A stretch of 64,000 nucleotides of DNA from Agarivorans sp. TSD2052 (GTDB lineage Bacteria > Pseudomonadota > Gammaproteobacteria > Enterobacterales > Celerinatantimonadaceae), in NCBI RefSeq assembly GCF_023238625.1, contig NZ_CP096670.1, positions 1,229,501 through 1,293,500 on the forward strand, given 5' to 3'. Position numbers and translations under genes: made by a program. The notes under the pieces were generated by a model. The model was not told the origin of the DNA and did no database searches. It was given only the letters and a program-made list of their open reading frames with translations. Below, in pieces: positions 24,289-33,311 of this stretch. Each line of letters opens with the position of its first letter. The first letter of the stretch is position 1.

Positions 24289-25359
24289 ATGTTGAATAAA
24301 CGTTTAACACTGAGTGCTTTAGCGCTTAGCATGGGTGCAATTGTTAGCGCACAAGCCAGTGCAGAAACCTTACGTCTACTCACTTGGGGTGGTTACGCCC
24401 CACAAGAAGTGATAGAGCTGTTTGAAAAAGAGACGGGCATCGAAGTGAAGGTGACCAAATCAAACAATGAAGACATGATCTCTAAGTTACGTGCAACAGG
24501 CGGCTCTGGTTTTGATTTAGCCCAGCCTAGCCAAGACCGCATTACTGGTGTTCAACAGCAATTCGGCATTTATCAGGCTATTGATCTAACCCGTATTGAA
24601 CAGCAACAAATGATTACCTCTATGTTGGACGCCACTAAGAAAAACACCGCAGTAGGCGACCAAGTATTTGGCGTCCCTCACGTTTGGGGAACCAGTGGCT
24701 TAGTGGTGAACGGTGAAATGGCCAAAGATGTCGCTGATTATACCGACTTATGCCAAGACAAATATAAAGGCAAAGTGTCTTATCGTTTGAAGCGTCCAAC
24801 TCTGATTGGTTTTGCTTTCGCGTTGGGAGAAGACCCATTTGCTGCTTATTCTGACCCTGCAAAATACCAGCAAATATTGAATCAAGTAGAACAAAAATTG
24901 GTCGAATGTAAGCCTATCGTTAAAGCTTACTGGTCTGGCGGTGATGAGTTAATGAACTTAATGCGCTCAAATGAGGTGGTTGCGGCCATGGCTTGGGATG
25001 CTGGTGGTTGGAAGCTCAACCGTGACCAACAGAATATTCAATTTGTTGCACCTAAATCTGGGGCTCTTGGGTGGATTGACACTTTTGCTATCCCAAGAAA
25101 ATCAAAGGCGGTTGATGCGGCTTACCAGTGGATCAACTTTGTTATGCGCCCTGAAATAGCGGCAAAAATCACCGAGTCTGCAGGTAATTTCACTGCTTCA
25201 AAAGGATCGGATGCTTACGTTAACGAAGTGGCTAAGGCCCAATTTAACGCCAGCTTTTCTAGTGATGATATCGACAACATCAAGTGGTATCCGGCTGTAC
25301 CTGCGGGCTTAGAAGCCATGGAAGGTAAGGTATTAGATCGCGTTCAAGCGGCAAAATAA
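24289..25359 (+). CDS. PotD/PotF-like periplasmic solute-binding protein
   Basis: This 356-aa protein has a 25-residue signal peptide ending QASA. Then comes ETLRLLTWGGYAPQEVIELF, characteristic of the spermidine/putrescine-binding family (extracellular solute-binding type 1/8). Further motifs are AMAWDAGGWK and an IPRKSKAVDAA segment. It would deliver a cationic or amino-acid-like solute to the ABC transporter encoded next. Polyamine specificity is possible but not proven. The ATG at 24289 is chosen over the longer open frame because it starts the signal peptide and has GGAAGA upstream. A GC-rich hairpin (25366-25381) separates it from the ATPase gene. Confidence 0.85.
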   Translation: MLNKRLTLSALALSMGAIVSAQASAETLRLLTWGGYAPQEVIELFEKETGIEVKVTKSNNEDMISKLRATGGSGFDLAQPSQDRITGVQQQFGIYQAIDLTRIEQQQMITSMLDATKKNTAVGDQVFGVPHVWGTSGLVVNGEMAKDVADYTDLCQDKYKGKVSYRLKRPTLIGFAFALGEDPFAAYSDPAKYQQILNQVEQKLVECKPIVKAYWSGGDELMNLMRSNEVVAAMAWDAGGWKLNRDQQNIQFVAPKSGALGWIDTFAIPRKSKAVDAAYQWINFVMRPEIAAKITESAGNFTASKGSDAYVNEVAKAQFNASFSSDDIDNIKWYPAVPAGLEAMEGKVLDRVQAAK

Positions 25360-25365
25360 GTGTAT

Positions 25366-25381
25366 GGGGCCAACCGGCCCC
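25366..25381 (+). promoter_or_regulatory. Intercistronic hairpin after the binding-protein gene
   Basis: GGGGCC-AACC-GGCCCC, a six-bp all-GC stem with little U tract, sits between the binding-protein and ATPase genes. It probably protects the first message or partly attenuates the rest, which would explain a molar excess of binding protein. Confidence 0.6.
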
Positions 25382-25407
25382 TTTAAATTTCAAAGTGAGT
25401 TTTTATA

Positions 25408-26520
25408 GTGGCAAATGTTAAATTTGATCTGGAATGTGAAAGTCTCACCAAGCAATTTTCTGACTTCACTGCGGTTGATGGCTTAAATTTCAATGTAGAA
25501 GCGGGATCGTTTTTTTCTATTTTAGGACCGTCCGGTTGTGGCAAAACAACGTTGTTGAGAATGCTAGCAGGCTTCGAATCGCCCAGTAAGGGCGAGATTA
25601 GAATTCATCAACAACGGGTCAACGAATTAGCGCCTAATAAACGCCCAGTGAATATGGTGTTTCAGCATTTAGCACTCTTTCCCAATATGAACGTGGCCGA
25701 GAATATCGCTTACGGCTTAAAGCGTCGGGGGGTTAAGGCCGCTGAACGGCAAATTAAAATCAGTGATGTACTTAGCCGAGTTGGCTTAGACGGAAGCCAA
25801 GATAAACAGATTTCACAGCTATCAGGCGGCCAAAAGCAACGAATCGCTATCGCGCGTAGTTTGGTATTAGAGCCAAGCTTGCTATTGCTTGACGAGCCTT
25901 TGGGCGCCTTAGACTTAAAGCTTAGAGAAAAAATGAAGGTTGAGCTAAAACACCTGCAACGAGAGTTTGGTACCACCTTTATTTATATTACTCACGACCA
26001 ATCAGAAGCTTTGGTGATGTCTGATAAAGTCGCAGTGATGAATAATGGCCGTTTTGAACAGGTTGCCAGCCCACAGCAGCTCTACTTTCAACCCGATACC
26101 GCCTTTGTGGCCAAATTTGTGGGACAAACTAATCAGTTATCAGCGGTGGTATGTGAACAGCGCCAAGCGAAGGCTTTATTAAAAACCGCGCGTGGACGCC
26201 ACTTGATCGTGGAAACTAAAGTACCGCAAATTGCCAAAACTACGGTGAACATTTTTGTTCGACCTGAAGTTATCGGTATTGCTAAGGCAGGGCAAGATAT
26301 TCAAGCTGATAACCAGTTTGATGTTGTTGTTGAAGAGTGTTTATTTGATGGCGCGAGTTCTACTTTAATGGTTCGAGATACCCATCATAATGAGGTCTAT
26401 CAAGTTGCCCCAGGCGCAAATTTGGCGCTGCATAACATCAGCGTGGGCAGTTTACTGCGCATCTATTGGAATGCCGAGCAAGCAATGTGCATTGTAAAAG
26501 GAGCGAGCAGTGAAAGCTAA
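25408..26520 (+). CDS. PotA-like ABC transporter ATPase
   Basis: This 370-aa ATPase has Walker A GPSGCGKTT, the Q-loop segment VFQHLALFPNM, signature LSGGQKQR, Walker B LLLLDEPLGALD and the switch His (ITHDQSEAL). A C-terminal TOBE domain follows (from about residue 245), as in PotA and related importers. The start is GTG. The end overlaps the permease gene by 11 bases, showing translational coupling. It energises uptake of the substrate bound by the 24289-25359 product. Confidence 0.9.
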   Translation: MANVKFDLECESLTKQFSDFTAVDGLNFNVEAGSFFSILGPSGCGKTTLLRMLAGFESPSKGEIRIHQQRVNELAPNKRPVNMVFQHLALFPNMNVAENIAYGLKRRGVKAAERQIKISDVLSRVGLDGSQDKQISQLSGGQKQRIAIARSLVLEPSLLLLDEPLGALDLKLREKMKVELKHLQREFGTTFIYITHDQSEALVMSDKVAVMNNGRFEQVASPQQLYFQPDTAFVAKFVGQTNQLSAVVCEQRQAKALLKTARGRHLIVETKVPQIAKTTVNIFVRPEVIGIAKAGQDIQADNQFDVVVEECLFDGASSTLMVRDTHHNEVYQVAPGANLALHNISVGSLLRIYWNAEQAMCIVKGASSES

Positions 26521-27367
26521 AGGCCTAGGTTTTTACTTGTTATTGCTGCCATTTTTATTGTGGTTTGTATTGCTGATTGTGTTGCCACACATGCAAATGC
26601 TTGAGTTATCTTTGATTAAACGAGATTACGCAGCAGGCGATAGCGTGGGTGGCTACCAATATCAACAGTTTTTTGGTGAACCACTGTACTGGCGCACCCT
26701 AATGCGTACCGTGTGGATGTCCTTATTAGCTACCTTCATCACTTTGTTAGTGAGTTTTCCAGTGGCATTTTTCATTGCCAAAGTGGCGAAGGGCAAATCA
26801 AAACGCTTGTTATTACTGACTTGTTTATTGCCATTTTGGGTCAGTGAGTTAGTGCGTACTTACGGCTGGATGATTCTGCTGCGAGAGTCTGGAGTGATAA
26901 GTAAAGGGCTTATGGCCTTGGGGTTAACCGAGCAACCTATCGAGTTTCTGTATAACGATGTAAGTATGTTAATCGGTTTGGTTTATACCTCGATGTTATT
27001 TATGGTGGTGCCGCTGGTGAGTACCTTAGAAGGTCTAGATAAAAGCTTGATTGAGGCCGGTTATGACCTAGGCGGAAACGGTTGGGATGTTACTCGTTCC
27101 ATTATCGTTCCTTACGCGATGCCTGGCATAGTGTCTGGTTGTATTATGGTGTTTATGCTGTGTTTAGGTAATTACCTCACCCCAAGGTTATTAGGTGGGA
27201 AAGACAGCCTGTGGTTTACCGAGCAAATTTTCACCCAGTTTATCACCCGCTTTAATTGGGAGTTAGGGGCCGCTTTTGGTGTGATCTTGTTACTGGTATC
27301 CTCGTTTGTTGTGGCCCTAGGCTTGAAGCTTAGTGGTCAGTCGTTTAGCCGAACATTGGGTCGATAG
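26510..27367 (+). CDS. PotB-like ABC transporter permease
   Basis: This 285-aa inner-membrane protein has about six hydrophobic segments and the EAA-type loop EAGYDLGGNGWDVTRSIIVPYAMPG, which contacts the ATPase. The first permease of polyamine-type importers is the closest family. GTG start overlapping the ATPase gene; the second permease follows 8 bases later. Confidence 0.9.
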   Translation: MKAKGLGFYLLLLPFLLWFVLLIVLPHMQMLELSLIKRDYAAGDSVGGYQYQQFFGEPLYWRTLMRTVWMSLLATFITLLVSFPVAFFIAKVAKGKSKRLLLLTCLLPFWVSELVRTYGWMILLRESGVISKGLMALGLTEQPIEFLYNDVSMLIGLVYTSMLFMVVPLVSTLEGLDKSLIEAGYDLGGNGWDVTRSIIVPYAMPGIVSGCIMVFMLCLGNYLTPRLLGGKDSLWFTEQIFTQFITRFNWELGAAFGVILLLVSSFVVALGLKLSGQSFSRTLGR

Positions 27368-27375
27368 GGGGATTT

Positions 27376-28233
27376 ATGTTACATCAACTGCGCGGTCCGG
27401 CTAAATCGCTTTACCAATTTTACATGGTCGGTTTTTTAGTTTTTTTGGCCTTACCTTTAACCATTGTGGCAATCTTTGCTTTCAATGATAGTTTGTATCC
27501 AGCCCTGCCTTGGCAAGGTTTTACCTTAGATTGGTTTATCGGCCAAACCGAACCTAAATTAGGGATTTTATATGATGACGGCTTGCTTTCTAGTATTGGG
27601 GTGAGCGCTTCAATTGCTTGCTTGGTAACCCTCGTGTCTATTGTGTTGGCTACTGCAAATGCCTGGTTGTTTGTTCGCTTCGATTTTCCTGGGAAAAACT
27701 GGCTATACATTGGCTTATTGCTACCGCTGGTCATTCCTGGCGTTATCCTTGGGGTTGCCATTTTGGTGGCCAGTAGTAGTTTGGCAAATAGTATTGAGAA
27801 TACCTTTGCTTGGGAATGGGAATGGTTACGACCCGGTTTTAGCCTAGTGGTGATTGGCCAAGTGGCGTTTATCACTACTATTTCAACTTTAGTTATATTA
27901 GCTCGTTTACGTAAATTTGACTTTAGTTTAGAAGAAGCCGCGTTAAATTTGGGAGCAAGTTCTTGGGTTGCTTTTATTACCGTAGTGTTGCCGTTTCTTA
28001 CCCCTGCCTTACTTGGCGCCGGAGTGGTGAGTTTTCTTATGTCTTTTGAGAACTTCAATACCACCTTGATGTTAGTTGGCTCTGACGCCCCTTTAACTAT
28101 TGCCATGTATGACCGTTTACGCGAAGGCTCCACGCCGGTGCTAAATGCGGTATCACTATTGTTAATGCTTGGCTCTGCACTCATCGCTCTGATATCCATG
28201 CTGTTTGATAATGAGCAAAAAAACAACACTTAG
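27376..28233 (+). CDS. PotC-like ABC transporter permease
   Basis: This 285-aa protein has about six membrane segments and the cytoplasmic loop EEAALNLGASSWVAFITVVLP, the EAA motif of the second polyamine-type permease. GGGGG lies upstream of its ATG, 8 bases after the partner. It is the last gene of the four-gene operon and ends at a strong terminator. Confidence 0.9.
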   Translation: MLHQLRGPAKSLYQFYMVGFLVFLALPLTIVAIFAFNDSLYPALPWQGFTLDWFIGQTEPKLGILYDDGLLSSIGVSASIACLVTLVSIVLATANAWLFVRFDFPGKNWLYIGLLLPLVIPGVILGVAILVASSSLANSIENTFAWEWEWLRPGFSLVVIGQVAFITTISTLVILARLRKFDFSLEEAALNLGASSWVAFITVVLPFLTPALLGAGVVSFLMSFENFNTTLMLVGSDAPLTIAMYDRLREGSTPVLNAVSLLLMLGSALIALISMLFDNEQKNNT

Positions 28234-28241
28234 TAAATTCG

Positions 28242-28280
28242 ATAAAACAGCAGCTATTTGGTTATAGCTGCTGTTTTATT
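28242..28280 (+). terminator. Terminator of the ABC transporter operon
   Basis: ATAAAACAGCAGCTAT (28242-28257) pairs with ATAGCTGCTGTTTTAT (28264-28279) around TTGGTT, a 16-bp stem with A/T-rich base. Confidence 0.88.
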
Positions 28281-28391
28281 GTGACTTTTAGATTATTTGT
28301 AGCCTTACTGTAGCCAACTTCATTACTTATCGCTATTCAACTTTTCTCGTGATATAACGACCTGTTTTCTGTAGGGAGTTAGGAGTAACAG

Positions 28392-29603
28392 GTGAGCACT
28401 GGAAATAGCAACGCTAAAGCGTTTATTGTTTTGTTAGCGGCAATGATGTCTCTGGTGGCATTATCTGTAGATGCGATGTTGCCTGCACTGGTAGCCATTG
28501 CAAACGACTTCAATTTACCGCAAGCCACTCAGGCTCAATGGACCATCACTTCTTTATTTATTGGCTTGTCGATAGGGCAATTATTTTATGGCCCTTGGTC
28601 AGATGCAGTTGGCCGTAAGCCGCCAATTTATGTAGGTTACTTGCTATTTATCAGCGGTAGCATCATTTGTATCTTATCAGAGTCTTTTAACTGGCTAATC
28701 GTTGGGCGCGTTTTGCAAGGTATGGGGGCGGCTGCACCGCGAATTATCACCATGGCGTTGGTGCGAGACAAATTAAAAGGCGCCGAAATGGCGCGTATTA
28801 TGTCGGTGGTGTTTTCAGTATTTATTGTCGTGCCGATTTTAGCCCCTGCTGTGGGTCAGTTAATTCTGAGTGTTGCCCATTGGCGCTGGATCTTTGGTAT
28901 GTTGTTAATCATGGCGGTATCCACTGGTTTTTGGTTCTTTTTGTACCAAGAGGAAACCTTAGTGGAAGACAAACGCCGACCACTTACAGTAAAAAGCTTT
29001 GTTGAAGGTTTGAAATTCCTCTTGGCTGAGCGCACCGCGTTGGTTTATACCTTGGTATCCGGTGTGGTTTTTGGTGGTTTTATCGGTTACTTAAACAGTG
29101 CCCCTTTAATATTTATACACTTATACGACCAAGGCGACAATTTTGCTTTGTTATTTGCTGTTGCTGCTTGTGCGGTGGGCGTAGCTTCACTGGTCAATGG
29201 TCGCTTAGTGCTAAAGTTAGGCATGCGTAAGATGATTAATTACGCTTTATGGGGCTTACTGCTACTAACGGGTCTATTTTGTATCATATTGTTGGCTAAT
29301 GCTGGTGTACCGCCGTTGCTGATTTTAATGGCCTATTTGGTGCCTGCTTTTTTCTGTATTGGTATCTTGTTCGGTAATTTAAATTCTATAGCCATGGAAC
29401 CGCTTGGTGCCATTGCGGGCATGGGCTCAGCTTTTGTTGCCTTTATATCAACGTTGGTGGCCATTCCAATTGGTAGTTTAATCGGTCTAAGTTTTAACGA
29501 TACTTGCTATCCGGTAGTGTTTGGTTTTTTATTTGTGGCGTTATTTAGCTTAGTGGTAATTACTTTATTTGACCGAGTTCCCTGGCAACAAAACAAAGCA
29601 TAA
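28392..29603 (+). CDS. MFS exporter of the Bcr/CflA drug-resistance type
   Basis: This 403-aa protein has about 12 predicted membrane helices. Motif A is GPWSDAVGRKP after helix 2, and the 12-helix multidrug motif follows in VGRVLQGMGAAAPRIITMALVRD. Bcr/CflA members export drugs, dipeptides or sulfonamides by proton antiport. The start is GTG with AGGAG just upstream. It is monocistronic; the natural substrate is unknown. Confidence 0.88.
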   Translation: MSTGNSNAKAFIVLLAAMMSLVALSVDAMLPALVAIANDFNLPQATQAQWTITSLFIGLSIGQLFYGPWSDAVGRKPPIYVGYLLFISGSIICILSESFNWLIVGRVLQGMGAAAPRIITMALVRDKLKGAEMARIMSVVFSVFIVVPILAPAVGQLILSVAHWRWIFGMLLIMAVSTGFWFFLYQEETLVEDKRRPLTVKSFVEGLKFLLAERTALVYTLVSGVVFGGFIGYLNSAPLIFIHLYDQGDNFALLFAVAACAVGVASLVNGRLVLKLGMRKMINYALWGLLLLTGLFCIILLANAGVPPLLILMAYLVPAFFCIGILFGNLNSIAMEPLGAIAGMGSAFVAFISTLVAIPIGSLIGLSFNDTCYPVVFGFLFVALFSLVVITLFDRVPWQQNKA

Positions 29604-29658
29604 ACTTGCGATGTTATATCGACAATAGTTGCACTTAAGATGGCAGAAAATGACGGGG

Positions 29659-30363
29659 TTAAACGTCTAGAGCGAGGTGTTTAAAGACTTCTTCTAGTTC
29701 CGTTTCTCCTTCAAAACGAATACCTACAGATAGGTGGTCGATTCCTTCACGGCTTTGGCTTTTCACTTTTCCCTCGACGACCGCATCTTTGTCGGGGTGA
29801 CCCGGAAAGCGAATATAGATAAATACATCTTCTAACAGCAGCTTGCCGTTACTCGCAGGCCAAGCGAGTTTAAAGCGACAGCCTCCAGCAGATAAATCTA
29901 AGATGATCCCATCGAAACTGAGGCTATCTTCAATTTGGTGATCGCTCACTGACGATCGGTGAGTCATGGTCGCCGGAACTCGAATGCTAACCCGTTGCTG
30001 TTTTCGCAGACTAAAACGTTCGATTTCAGAGGGGTATTTTACAAATAGAAGGTGTTTGGGCGACTTAATTATGTCTGTGATGATGCTGCGAAAGGCGATA
30101 CATTGACCGGCTTCACCTTCAATTATTGAGCGAATAATACAAGCCATCCCTTCAACTAATACATCACCGTGGCTTTGTTGGGCAGTTTTGGGAACCGCAA
30201 AAATTAGAAAATTACCGTCATCAACGCCGATTAACCGGCATTTGATACGCACATCACCTGCTTTAACAAATTGCACATCGAGAATATCGCCAAAAGAAAG
30301 TTGGCGCATAATTTCAACAACTAGTTGACGCTGTTTAACCAGTGGAGAGGTAGTTGTGCTCAA
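29659..30363 (-). CDS. PilZ-domain c-di-GMP receptor, YcgR-like architecture
   Basis: This 234-aa protein has an N-terminal PilZN/YcgR-N-like domain followed by a PilZ domain from about residue 115. The c-di-GMP binding motifs RxxxR (Arg120-Arg124) and DxSxxG (Asp156-Ser158-Gly161) are intact. YcgR-type proteins slow flagellar rotation when c-di-GMP is high; the target here is not visible. TTG start with AGGGA upstream; an in-frame TGA blocks any longer start. It follows nadK on the same strand after about 40 bases, so co-transcription is likely. Confidence 0.85.
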   Translation of the reverse strand: MSTTTSPLVKQRQLVVEIMRQLSFGDILDVQFVKAGDVRIKCRLIGVDDGNFLIFAVPKTAQQSHGDVLVEGMACIIRSIIEGEAGQCIAFRSIITDIIKSPKHLLFVKYPSEIERFSLRKQQRVSIRVPATMTHRSSVSDHQIEDSLSFDGIILDLSAGGCRFKLAWPASNGKLLLEDVFIYIRFPGHPDKDAVVEGKVKSQSREGIDHLSVGIRFEGETELEEVFKHLALDV

Positions 30364-30404
30364 TGATTCACTTCCCTGATGCGATGATAATTGTAAGGCT
30401 TAGA

Positions 30405-31286
30405 TTAAAACAGTCTGCTGCCCCAGCCAAGTTTGGTTCGTAATATTTTAAAGTAATCATAGTTCTCGGGGTGAACCAGGCGCAAGTGATTTGCTTGTCT
30501 TCTTATAATTACTTCGTCTCCCGGTAGCACCGGGAGTGAAACGTGGCTATCGCAGCTCACATTCATATGTTCGCTGTTGTCGTAAGATAGCTTAAGTTTC
30601 ACTTCACTTTGGCTATCAACCACAATCGGCCGAGAGCTTAAAGTATGCGGGAACATGGGCACTAACGCTATCGCATCTAAATTAGGGGTGAGAATAGGGC
30701 CTCCAGCTGAAAGTGAATAAGCTGTAGAGCCAGTAGGGGTAGTGATAATCAAGCCGTCGGCACGTTGGCTAAGCATAAAGTGATCATCAATATATACTTC
30801 AAACTCCAACATGGTGGCGACTTTATCGAGGTGAAGTACCACTTCATTGACGGCGCTATTGCAGCTTTTTAGCGTATTATGACGCATCACTCTTGCTTCT
30901 AATAGAAAGCGATTTTCAGTGACAAATTTGCCTTGTAGCACTTGTTGCAAGGGGTGTTCAAAATCATCTGGATCTAAATCGGTAAGGAAGCCTAAGTTTC
31001 CACGGTTGACTCCAATAACGGCAATATCGTAACCGGATAAAACACGCGCGGCTCCCAGCATATTACCATCGCCGCCCACTACAATGGCTAACTCGGCTTG
31101 CAGCCCTAAGTCAGTAATACTGACTAAGTTAAGCCCGTCAATGTCTAGTTGTTGGCCGGTTAGCTCTTCTACTAACACCGTATAAGACTGTTGAGTAAGC
31201 CAATGGTATAGCGCGGTAAGGGTGTTGTTTGCACCCTCATGATGTGGTTTTCCGATTAACCCAATGGTATTGAAAGCTTTAGTCAT
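30405..31286 (-). CDS. nadK: NAD kinase
   Basis: This 293-aa enzyme makes NADP from NAD and ATP. The family signature [11 protein letters not shown], the strand [13 protein letters not shown] and the substrate loop [15 protein letters not shown] are intact. nadK next to and divergent from grpE is the E. coli order, whereas recN, which follows nadK in E. coli, here lies 6.3 kb away because the ABC and MFS genes are inserted. ATG start at 31286. Confidence 0.97.
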   Translation of the reverse strand: MTKAFNTIGLIGKPHHEGANNTLTALYHWLTQQSYTVLVEELTGQQLDIDGLNLVSITDLGLQAELAIVVGGDGNMLGAARVLSGYDIAVIGVNRGNLGFLTDLDPDDFEHPLQQVLQGKFVTENRFLLEARVMRHNTLKSCNSAVNEVVLHLDKVATMLEFEVYIDDHFMLSQRADGLIITTPTGSTAYSLSAGGPILTPNLDAIALVPMFPHTLSSRPIVVDSQSEVKLKLSYDNSEHMNVSCDSHVSLPVLPGDEVIIRRQANHLRLVHPENYDYFKILRTKLGWGSRLF

Positions 31287-31365
31287 AACTTATTGATTTC
31301 ACTTTGTGTTATCGCTGATTATAGCGTGTCCATTAAGAACTCAGCTAGTTTTATCGCGTCTATCA

Positions 31366-31392
31366 CTTGAAAGCATCTATTTGATCCCCATA
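31366..31392 (+). promoter_or_regulatory. Sigma-32 promoter of grpE
   Basis: CTTGAAA (31366-31372), a 13-base spacer and CCCCATA (31386-31392) match the heat-shock consensus almost perfectly, 48 bases before the grpE start. Confidence 0.9.
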
Positions 31393-31439
31393 ATATGCAA
31401 CAGATTAGAGTTATTTGTGAAGAATTACGGAGACCCTGC

Positions 31440-32072
31440 ATGAGCAGCGAGCAAAATAAAGCGCAATCAGAAGAAGTTGTAGTAGAAAACGAAGTAGAAC
31501 AGCAAGTTGATGCGATTGAAGCTGAGCTAGAAGCTGAAATGGAAGCAGAGGCAGACGCTGAATCTGTGGGTGAAGAGATCAGCGTTGCTGAGTTACTAGA
31601 GCGTTTGGCGACTGCTGAACAAACGGTTGCTGAGCAAAAAGATGGGGTAATTCGCGCTAAAGCTGAAGTTGACAATATTCGTCGTCGTTCTGCACAAGAA
31701 GTTGAAAAAGCCCGTAAGTTTGCCTTAGAAAAATTTGCCAATGAGCTGTTACCTGTCATCGACAATATGGAAATGGCTTTATTACATGCCAACCGTGAGG
31801 ATGAGGCCTTGTCATCGATGATTGAAGGGGTAGAGCTTACCCTGAAAACCCTTATCGATGCAGTTAAGAAGTTTGGTATTGAGGTCGTATCGCCGCAAGA
31901 TCAAGCTTTTGATCCCGCTAAACATCAAGCAATGGGCATGCAAGAGGTAGAAGGTGTGGCACCAAATACTGTGGTAGCCGTTCTGCAAAAAGGCTATGAA
32001 CTGAATGGCCGTTTATTACGACCTGCAATGGTAATGATCTCAAAAGCTGCTTCAGTAGATACCAGCGCTTAA
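31440..32072 (+). CDS. grpE: Nucleotide-exchange factor GrpE
   Basis: This 210-aa protein exchanges ADP for ATP on DnaK. The very acidic N-terminus (about residues 10-55, Glu-rich) leads into a long helix with [12 protein letters not shown] and [20 protein letters not shown], then the beta domain ending [12 protein letters not shown]. The ATG at 31440 has a GGAG upstream; the open frame extends further but includes the promoter. Its heat-shock promoter and the terminator after the stop make it a single-gene unit. Confidence 0.97.
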   Translation: MSSEQNKAQSEEVVVENEVEQQVDAIEAELEAEMEAEADAESVGEEISVAELLERLATAEQTVAEQKDGVIRAKAEVDNIRRRSAQEVEKARKFALEKFANELLPVIDNMEMALLHANREDEALSSMIEGVELTLKTLIDAVKKFGIEVVSPQDQAFDPAKHQAMGMQEVEGVAPNTVVAVLQKGYELNGRLLRPAMVMISKAASVDTSA

Positions 32073-32090
32073 TCAAGCTATTACGATGTT

Positions 32091-32113
32091 AAGGGCCTGT
32101 AGGCCCTTTTTTT
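32091..32113 (+). terminator. Terminator after grpE
   Basis: AAGGGCC (32091-32097), TGTA loop, GGCCCTT (32102-32108) followed by six Ts. Confidence 0.88.
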
Positions 32114-32280
32114 GTGCCTTTTATTGAACATTATTAGGGGAGTAAACTTAAGTGTTCAGCTAAATGGTGAGGAATTGACATACTTTTGTTTAAAATTTTG
32201 ACCTCTAAGCATTGCCTATGCCATTGTTATAGTCTGAATAAGTATTGTTCGTATTGGCTGGAGGGGAGTTGTAGTAATTC

Positions 32281-32538
32281 ATGGAACAGCTCGAAATTTT
32301 TGATATTCCCAATCCCTGTCGTGGTATCTGTCAATCCAACAGCCGTGGGCTTTGCATGGGGTGTTTTCGTAGTAGAGAAGAACGTTTCTCTTGGCAGAGG
32401 CTGAGCCCTGCAGAGCAGCAAAATGTGTTGCGTTTAAGCAAGCAACGTAAGCTGTACTTTATTCGTAAGCAGCGCCAACTATTGGCAGACAAAACACCAC
32501 AAGACGCTCCTCAAGCTGAACTCCCGTTCGATGACTAG
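32281..32538 (+). CDS. DUF1289 cysteine-motif protein
   Basis: This 85-aa protein has the DUF1289 pattern: Cys13, Cys17, Cys25 and Cys28 in PCRGIC...GLCMGCFRS, suggesting a zinc or iron-sulfur site, followed by an ERFSWQRLSPAEQ helix and a basic stretch. The function is unknown. A GGAGGGGAG run lies about 13 bases upstream, somewhat far. The carbonic anhydrase gene follows at 99 bases. Confidence 0.85.
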   Translation: MEQLEIFDIPNPCRGICQSNSRGLCMGCFRSREERFSWQRLSPAEQQNVLRLSKQRKLYFIRKQRQLLADKTPQDAPQAELPFDD

Positions 32539-32636
32539 CTGCTGGTCAGATCAGTGTTTCGCAGGGTAATGCTAGCAGTCGCCGAGCGCATCGGGCAAAA
32601 TACTGCTCAGAGTCTAGTTGTAGCAAAGAGGAATAG

Positions 32637-33239
32637 ATGAGCGACATTGACCAGTTATTTAAGAATAATCGACTGTGGGCGCATAGAATCAAAGAAAATG
32701 ATCCTGATTTCTTTGGTGAACTTTCAAAACAACAGAATCCAGAGTATTTATGGATCGGTTGCAGTGATAGTAGAGTTCCTGCGAATCAAATTGCTGGCCT
32801 TCCTCCTGGTGAAGTTTTCGTGCATCGGAATATTGCTAATGTCGTTGTACATACTGACTTAAACTGTTTGTCGGTGATTCAGTACGCAATCGATGTATTG
32901 AAGGTGAAACATATTATTGTGACCGGGCATTACGGCTGTGGTGGGGTATTGGCCTCTATGGAAAAGGAGCAGCACGGCTTAATTGATAACTGGTTGCGCC
33001 ATTTAAAAGACGTTTATCGCTTTCATCAAGCCGAGCTTGATGGCATTGAAGACAAACAATTACGTGCCGACCGTTTGTGTGAATTAAATGTGATGGAGCA
33101 AGTGAAAAATGTCTCCCAAACCACTACCTTGCAAAATGCTTGGCGCAACGGCCAACAGCTATCTGTTCATGGTTGTATTTATTCGATTCAGAATGGCATT
33201 TTAAACAATCTTGATATTTCTATAAGTGGTATCGAGTAA
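32637..33239 (+). CDS. can: Beta-class carbonic anhydrase
   Basis: This 200-aa enzyme interconverts CO2 and bicarbonate. Zinc ligands Cys42, His98 and Cys101, with Asp44-Arg46 (CSDSRVP) and the HYGCGG segment, are as in E. coli Can/CynT2. It would supply bicarbonate to carbamoyl phosphate synthetase (carAB at 50.5 kb) and fatty-acid synthesis, and indirectly to cyanase. AGAGGAA upstream of the ATG. Confidence 0.95.
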   Translation: MSDIDQLFKNNRLWAHRIKENDPDFFGELSKQQNPEYLWIGCSDSRVPANQIAGLPPGEVFVHRNIANVVVHTDLNCLSVIQYAIDVLKVKHIIVTGHYGCGGVLASMEKEQHGLIDNWLRHLKDVYRFHQAELDGIEDKQLRADRLCELNVMEQVKNVSQTTTLQNAWRNGQQLSVHGCIYSIQNGILNNLDISISGIE

Positions 33240-33264
33240 GCGTTCACGTAGTTGACGCAAAAAT

Positions 33265-33293
33265 AAAAAACGCGGCATAAAGCCGCGTTTTTT
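33265..33293. terminator. Bidirectional terminator between carbonic anhydrase and symporter genes
   Basis: AAAAAACGCGGC (33265-33276) pairs with GCCGCGTTTTTT (33282-33293) around ATAAA. Confidence 0.92.
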
Positions 33294-33311
33294 ATTGTGT
33301 ACTTTATATGG

